DNA of 25,773 nt from DMER64 sp041652255 (GTDB lineage: Bacteria; Bacteroidota; Bacteroidia; Bacteroidales; UBA932): positions 1-25,773 of the forward strand of contig JBAZHT010000022.1 in assembly GCA_041652255.1 (NCBI GenBank), read 5' to 3'. Shown here piece by piece: positions 23,225 to 25,773 of the stretch. Under the pieces are notes generated by a model. It ran no database searches, was not told the origin of the DNA, and saw only the letters and a program-made list of their open reading frames with translations. Position 1 is the first letter of the stretch. Every line of letters starts with the position of its first letter. A program made the translations under genes and the position numbers.

Positions 23225-24452
23225 GCCTGAAATCATGGCCCCTGCCGGCAACTGGGCTTCGCTTACTGCTGCGGCTCAGGCAGGAGCGGGATCGGTGTAC
23301 CTGGGCGTTGGAAAGCTGAACATGAGAGCGCACGCCGCCCATAATTTTTCAGCCGAAGAGCTGCCGGAAATTGTCGCCTTTTGCAGGAAACACAATATCC
23401 GTACTTACCTGACCGTAAATACCATATTTTATGATCAGGACCTGCGGGACCTGAAGCTTTTACTCAGGGCTGCAAAAGAAGCCGGAATTACGGCCGTTAT
23501 TGCTTCCGACATGGCAGCCATCCTGGAAGCCAGGTCCCTGGACATAGAAGTGCATATTTCCACCCAGCTGAATGTTTCCAACATGGAAGCACTGGCTTTT
23601 TATGCCCGTTATGCAGACGTGATCGTTCTGGCCAGGGAACTGACACTGGACCAGATAGGAGAAATTGCACGCGGGGTCAGGGAACGAAACATTACCGGTC
23701 CGTCGGGGAAACGCATTAAACTGGAATTGTTTTGTCACGGGGCTTTATGTATGGCCGTATCCGGGAAGTGTTACCTGAGCCTCCACGAGTACAACAAATC
23801 CGCCAACCGCGGATCGTGTTACCAGATATGCAGGCGTTCCTATACGGTAAAAGACAAGGAGACAGGGGCAGAACTGGAGGTAGATAACCAATACATTATG
23901 TCTCCCAAAGACTTGTGCACCATTACCTTCCTGGACAAGATCCTGGAGGCGGGCATAGAAGTCCTGAAAATTGAAGGAAGGGCCCGTTCCCCGGAATATG
24001 TCAAAACCACCGTCCGGGCATACACCCTGGGAGTGCGTGCCGTGCTGGATGGTACTTATACACCGGAACTGGCCAAAGACCTTGAAATGCAATTAAGAAC
24101 CGTTTTCAACCGGGGATTCTGGGGCGGTTATTACCTGGGCATGAAGCTTGGAGAGTGGAGTGATGCCTACGGCAACCAGGCCACTGAAAAGAAAACCTAC
24201 ATAGCCCGTGTTACCAACTATTTTTCCCGTTCCGGGATTGCCGAGTTAAAAATTGAAACCGCGCCCCTGCATGTGGGCGACAAGATCGTGATAATTGGAC
24301 CTACCACGGGTGTTGTGGAAGATACCGTAAAGGAGATCCGGTTGAACGACGTCCCCGTTCAAAAAGCTCTGCAAGGTGCCGTTTGTTCGGTACCGGTAGG
24401 GCAAAAGTTGAGGCGTTCCGATAAATTGTACCGCGTAGAAAAACGGGTTTAA
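23196..24452 (+). CDS. U32 family protein (TrhP/YegQ-like, tRNA hydroxylation type)
   Basis: A 418-residue member of the U32 'collagenase-like' family. E. coli relatives TrhP (YegQ) and RlhA (YdcP) are not shown to be peptidases but add a hydroxyl group to tRNA U34 or 23S rRNA C2501 using prephenate-dependent chemistry. The N-terminal barrel starts MAPAGNWASLTAA (14-26) and VYLGVGKLNMRA. The family signature ELFCHGALCMAVSGKC spans 177-192 and RGSCYQICRR 205-214; Cys180/185/192/208/212 supply ligands for an Fe-S cluster. KIEGRARSPEYV follows later. The length is close to TrhP, so tRNA hydroxylation is the more likely role. The gene overlaps GT9 by 29 bases and converges with ctlX with a 4-base overlap. 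Confidence 0.9.
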   Translation: MSSHFLKEYKPEIMAPAGNWASLTAAAQAGAGSVYLGVGKLNMRAHAAHNFSAEELPEIVAFCRKHNIRTYLTVNTIFYDQDLRDLKLLLRAAKEAGITAVIASDMAAILEARSLDIEVHISTQLNVSNMEALAFYARYADVIVLARELTLDQIGEIARGVRERNITGPSGKRIKLELFCHGALCMAVSGKCYLSLHEYNKSANRGSCYQICRRSYTVKDKETGAELEVDNQYIMSPKDLCTITFLDKILEAGIEVLKIEGRARSPEYVKTTVRAYTLGVRAVLDGTYTPELAKDLEMQLRTVFNRGFWGGYYLGMKLGEWSDAYGNQATEKKTYIARVTNYFSRSGIAELKIETAPLHVGDKIVIIGPTTGVVEDTVKEIRLNDVPVQKALQGAVCSVPVGQKLRRSDKLYRVEKRV

Positions 24453-25342
24453 ACAATCTCGGCGATCATACACCGGGCAGATCCGCCCCCATGAGTCTCA
24501 ATGGTATCTAGTGAGGGGGTTATGAATTCATTAAATGAACGGAGGATTTTTCGTTGTGAAGGAGTAAGTGCCTTAAGGGCCCGGCGTGACATGATCAAAA
24601 AAGGTTCATTATCCCGCGAAAAAACCTGGAACATATTGCCGGCAAAATTGTTCATTTGATCCCGCGTTATTTCCACTACTTTTTTGTTGTCTTTTTGAAA
24701 AATATCCAACAGCATTTGCCTTTCTTCTTTTGAACAAACGGCCTCCAGGCAGATAACTACATATTCTTTGGCCATACACATCAATACGTTGGTATGGTAA
24801 ACCGGCGTTCCTTTATCCGCAGCATCAAAACAAACGGCATGGTAGTCCAGGGTCTCACAGACTTCCCGGAATAAACCTTCATCGGTCCGGGGTGAACGGC
24901 AGGCATAGGCGCGCCGTTTTTCCCGGTCAAAAACCATGCTCCCGGTACCTTCCAGGAAACGGTTTTCCCGTTCCCGGGGACTCATATCAATCCAGCGGAT
25001 ACGGGGTGCGTGTTCCTGAATAACCCGGAAAACGGATTTTTTCCTTTCCAACCGGCGGTTGGGGGCATACATAGGGTATAAAACGGCCATTTGACCGGGA
25101 TGAAAAGAGATCCAGTTGTTGGGAAAAATGGAATCCGGGGTATGCGGTAGGGGCGTATCTTCCGCCACTACCACATCTATATGATGTTTGCGCAACAGGG
25201 CCACATAACCGTCAAACTGGGCAAGCGCCTTTTCCTGTATCAAAGACGGAGCTTCCCCGGTAGAAACCTGGTAGGTGTTGTTGACTGCAGTCTGGGGATT
25301 GAAGCCAAAACAGCAGGGCCGGATCATAAGCAGTTTACTCAT
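24449..25342 (-). CDS. ctlX: Citrulline hydrolase CtlX-type amidinohydrolase
   Basis: A 297-residue protein of the arginine-deiminase/amidinotransferase superfamily, in the branch containing CtlX, the Francisella citrulline ureidase that splits citrulline into ornithine, CO2 and ammonia. Landmarks are DSIFPNNW at 70-77 (substrate-binding Asp70), EGTGSMVFD at 131-139, YHTNVLM at 182-188 (catalytic His183) and the C-terminal nucleophile Cys291 in GGGSARCMIAEI. It overlaps the ornithine aminotransferase gene by 8 bases, which fits: citrulline to ornithine to glutamate semialdehyde. Dimethylarginine or arginine deiminase activity is a possible alternative. The 3' end overlaps the U32 gene by 4 bases. 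Confidence 0.85.
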   Translation of the reverse strand: MSKLLMIRPCCFGFNPQTAVNNTYQVSTGEAPSLIQEKALAQFDGYVALLRKHHIDVVVAEDTPLPHTPDSIFPNNWISFHPGQMAVLYPMYAPNRRLERKKSVFRVIQEHAPRIRWIDMSPRERENRFLEGTGSMVFDREKRRAYACRSPRTDEGLFREVCETLDYHAVCFDAADKGTPVYHTNVLMCMAKEYVVICLEAVCSKEERQMLLDIFQKDNKKVVEITRDQMNNFAGNMFQVFSRDNEPFLIMSRRALKALTPSQRKILRSFNEFITPSLDTIETHGGGSARCMIAEIV

Positions 25343-25773
25343 CCAGGCTCAGGATCGTTTTACGGATTATTTCAAGAGCGTGTATCAACTGGGATTCTTT
25401 AATAACCAATGGTGGTGCCAGGCGAATGATATGCCGGTGGGTGGGTTTGGCCAGTACCCCGTTTTTTGCCAGGGCCAAACATACATCCCAGGCTTCTTTG
25501 CCTTCTTTGGGATTGATGATAATGGCATTCAAAAGGCCTTTGCCGCGGACACTCCGGATGCGGTCGGAGGGAATGGCTTTCAAAAAATCACGGACGATCT
25601 GCCCCAGGTAGGCGGCCTTCTCGGCAAGTTTCTCGTCTTCCACCACTTTAAGTGCCGCATGGGCGACTTTGCAGGCCAGCGGGAATCCTCCGAATGTAGA
25701 TCCATGCTCTCCCGGCTTGATGGTTAGCATGATGTCATTGTTGGAAAGAACGGCCGAAACGGGCAGCACGCCC
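25335..25773 (-). CDS. rocD: Ornithine--oxo-acid aminotransferase RocD (C-terminal part; start outside window)
   Basis: The reading frame enters from the right edge and its last 145 codons are visible. It encodes the C-terminal part of a class-III, PLP-dependent aminotransferase. VLPVSAVL is typical of ornithine aminotransferase (Y/L-P-V-S-A-V), and HGSTFGG holds the Thr that contacts the PLP phosphate of the partner subunit. RGKGLLNAI and the C-terminal IRLAPPLVI complete the match. The PLP lysine lies outside the window. The residue after GSTFGG is Phe where most relatives have Asn. The enzyme turns ornithine plus 2-oxoglutarate into glutamate 5-semialdehyde and glutamate. ctlX follows with an 8-base overlap. 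Confidence 0.88.
   Translation of the reverse strand, partial: GVLPVSAVLSNNDIMLTIKPGEHGSTFGGFPLACKVAHAALKVVEDEKLAEKAAYLGQIVRDFLKAIPSDRIRSVRGKGLLNAIIINPKEGKEAWDVCLALAKNGVLAKPTHRHIIRLAPPLVIKESQLIHALEIIRKTILSLDE

Noticed and set aside
1..25773. Search for IS elements, phage genes, CRISPR arrays, toxin-antitoxin pairs or a defence island
   Set aside because: No transposase, integrase, regular repeats or defence-type genes were found; nearly all the sequence is taken up by recognisable chromosomal genes.

Overview
The window reads as a chromosomal segment of a Bacteroidota bacterium, most likely order Bacteroidales. GC content looks moderate. The evidence for this placement is the promoter signal and the gene families. 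Most transcription units start just downstream of the Bacteroidota sigma-ABfr -7 element (TAnnTTTG). Two units also carry a -33 TTTG at the exact 19 or 21 base spacing. The families include DUF4271, DUF4254, bacterial GH3 with a LuxE-like partner, a DUF2723 (GT117-type) protein, and the DUF4271-hemD-rnpA-yidD cluster. There is no IS element, phage gene, CRISPR array or rRNA. Coding density is very high: no gap exceeds about 60 bases, and many neighbours overlap, often as ATGA.

Layout. 1-2747 (-) is the 5' 915 codons of a secreted protein with a gluzincin-like zinc-protease domain, a TolB-like beta-propeller and an outer-membrane barrel-like C-terminus. It lies only 9 bases behind two tandem tRNA-Gln genes (2757-2905, -). 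Upstream of these are tadA and a two-domain PlsC-GNAT acyltransferase, probably for ornithine or glycine lipids. The acyltransferase diverges from uvrC (5172-6995, +). uvrC converges with the five-gene cluster DUF4271-hemD-lipocalin-like lipoprotein-rnpA-yidD (9359-6977, -). A 1017-residue DUF2723 membrane protein (9414-12467, +) diverges from that cluster.

16227-12451 (-) is rdgB-recO-GH3-luxE-like. It is divergent from an S41 processing peptidase (16280-17839) that is followed by a bactofilin (17874-18317). rsgA and a MATE exporter (20611-18324, -) are divergent from a (+) operon of polyprenyl diphosphate synthase, DUF4254, a GT9 glycosyltransferase and a U32 protein (20672-24452). The window ends with rocD (partial) and ctlX (-), which can form a citrulline to ornithine to glutamate-semialdehyde route.

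Most of this is core genome: DNA repair, nucleotide-pool cleaning, tRNA modification, ribosome maturation, envelope building. The points most worth a second look are the metalloprotease-propeller-barrel protein and its apparent co-transcription with tRNA-Gln, the set of probably leaderless genes, the GH3/LuxE-like pair of adenylate-forming enzymes, and the lipocalin-like lipoprotein between hemD and rnpA.
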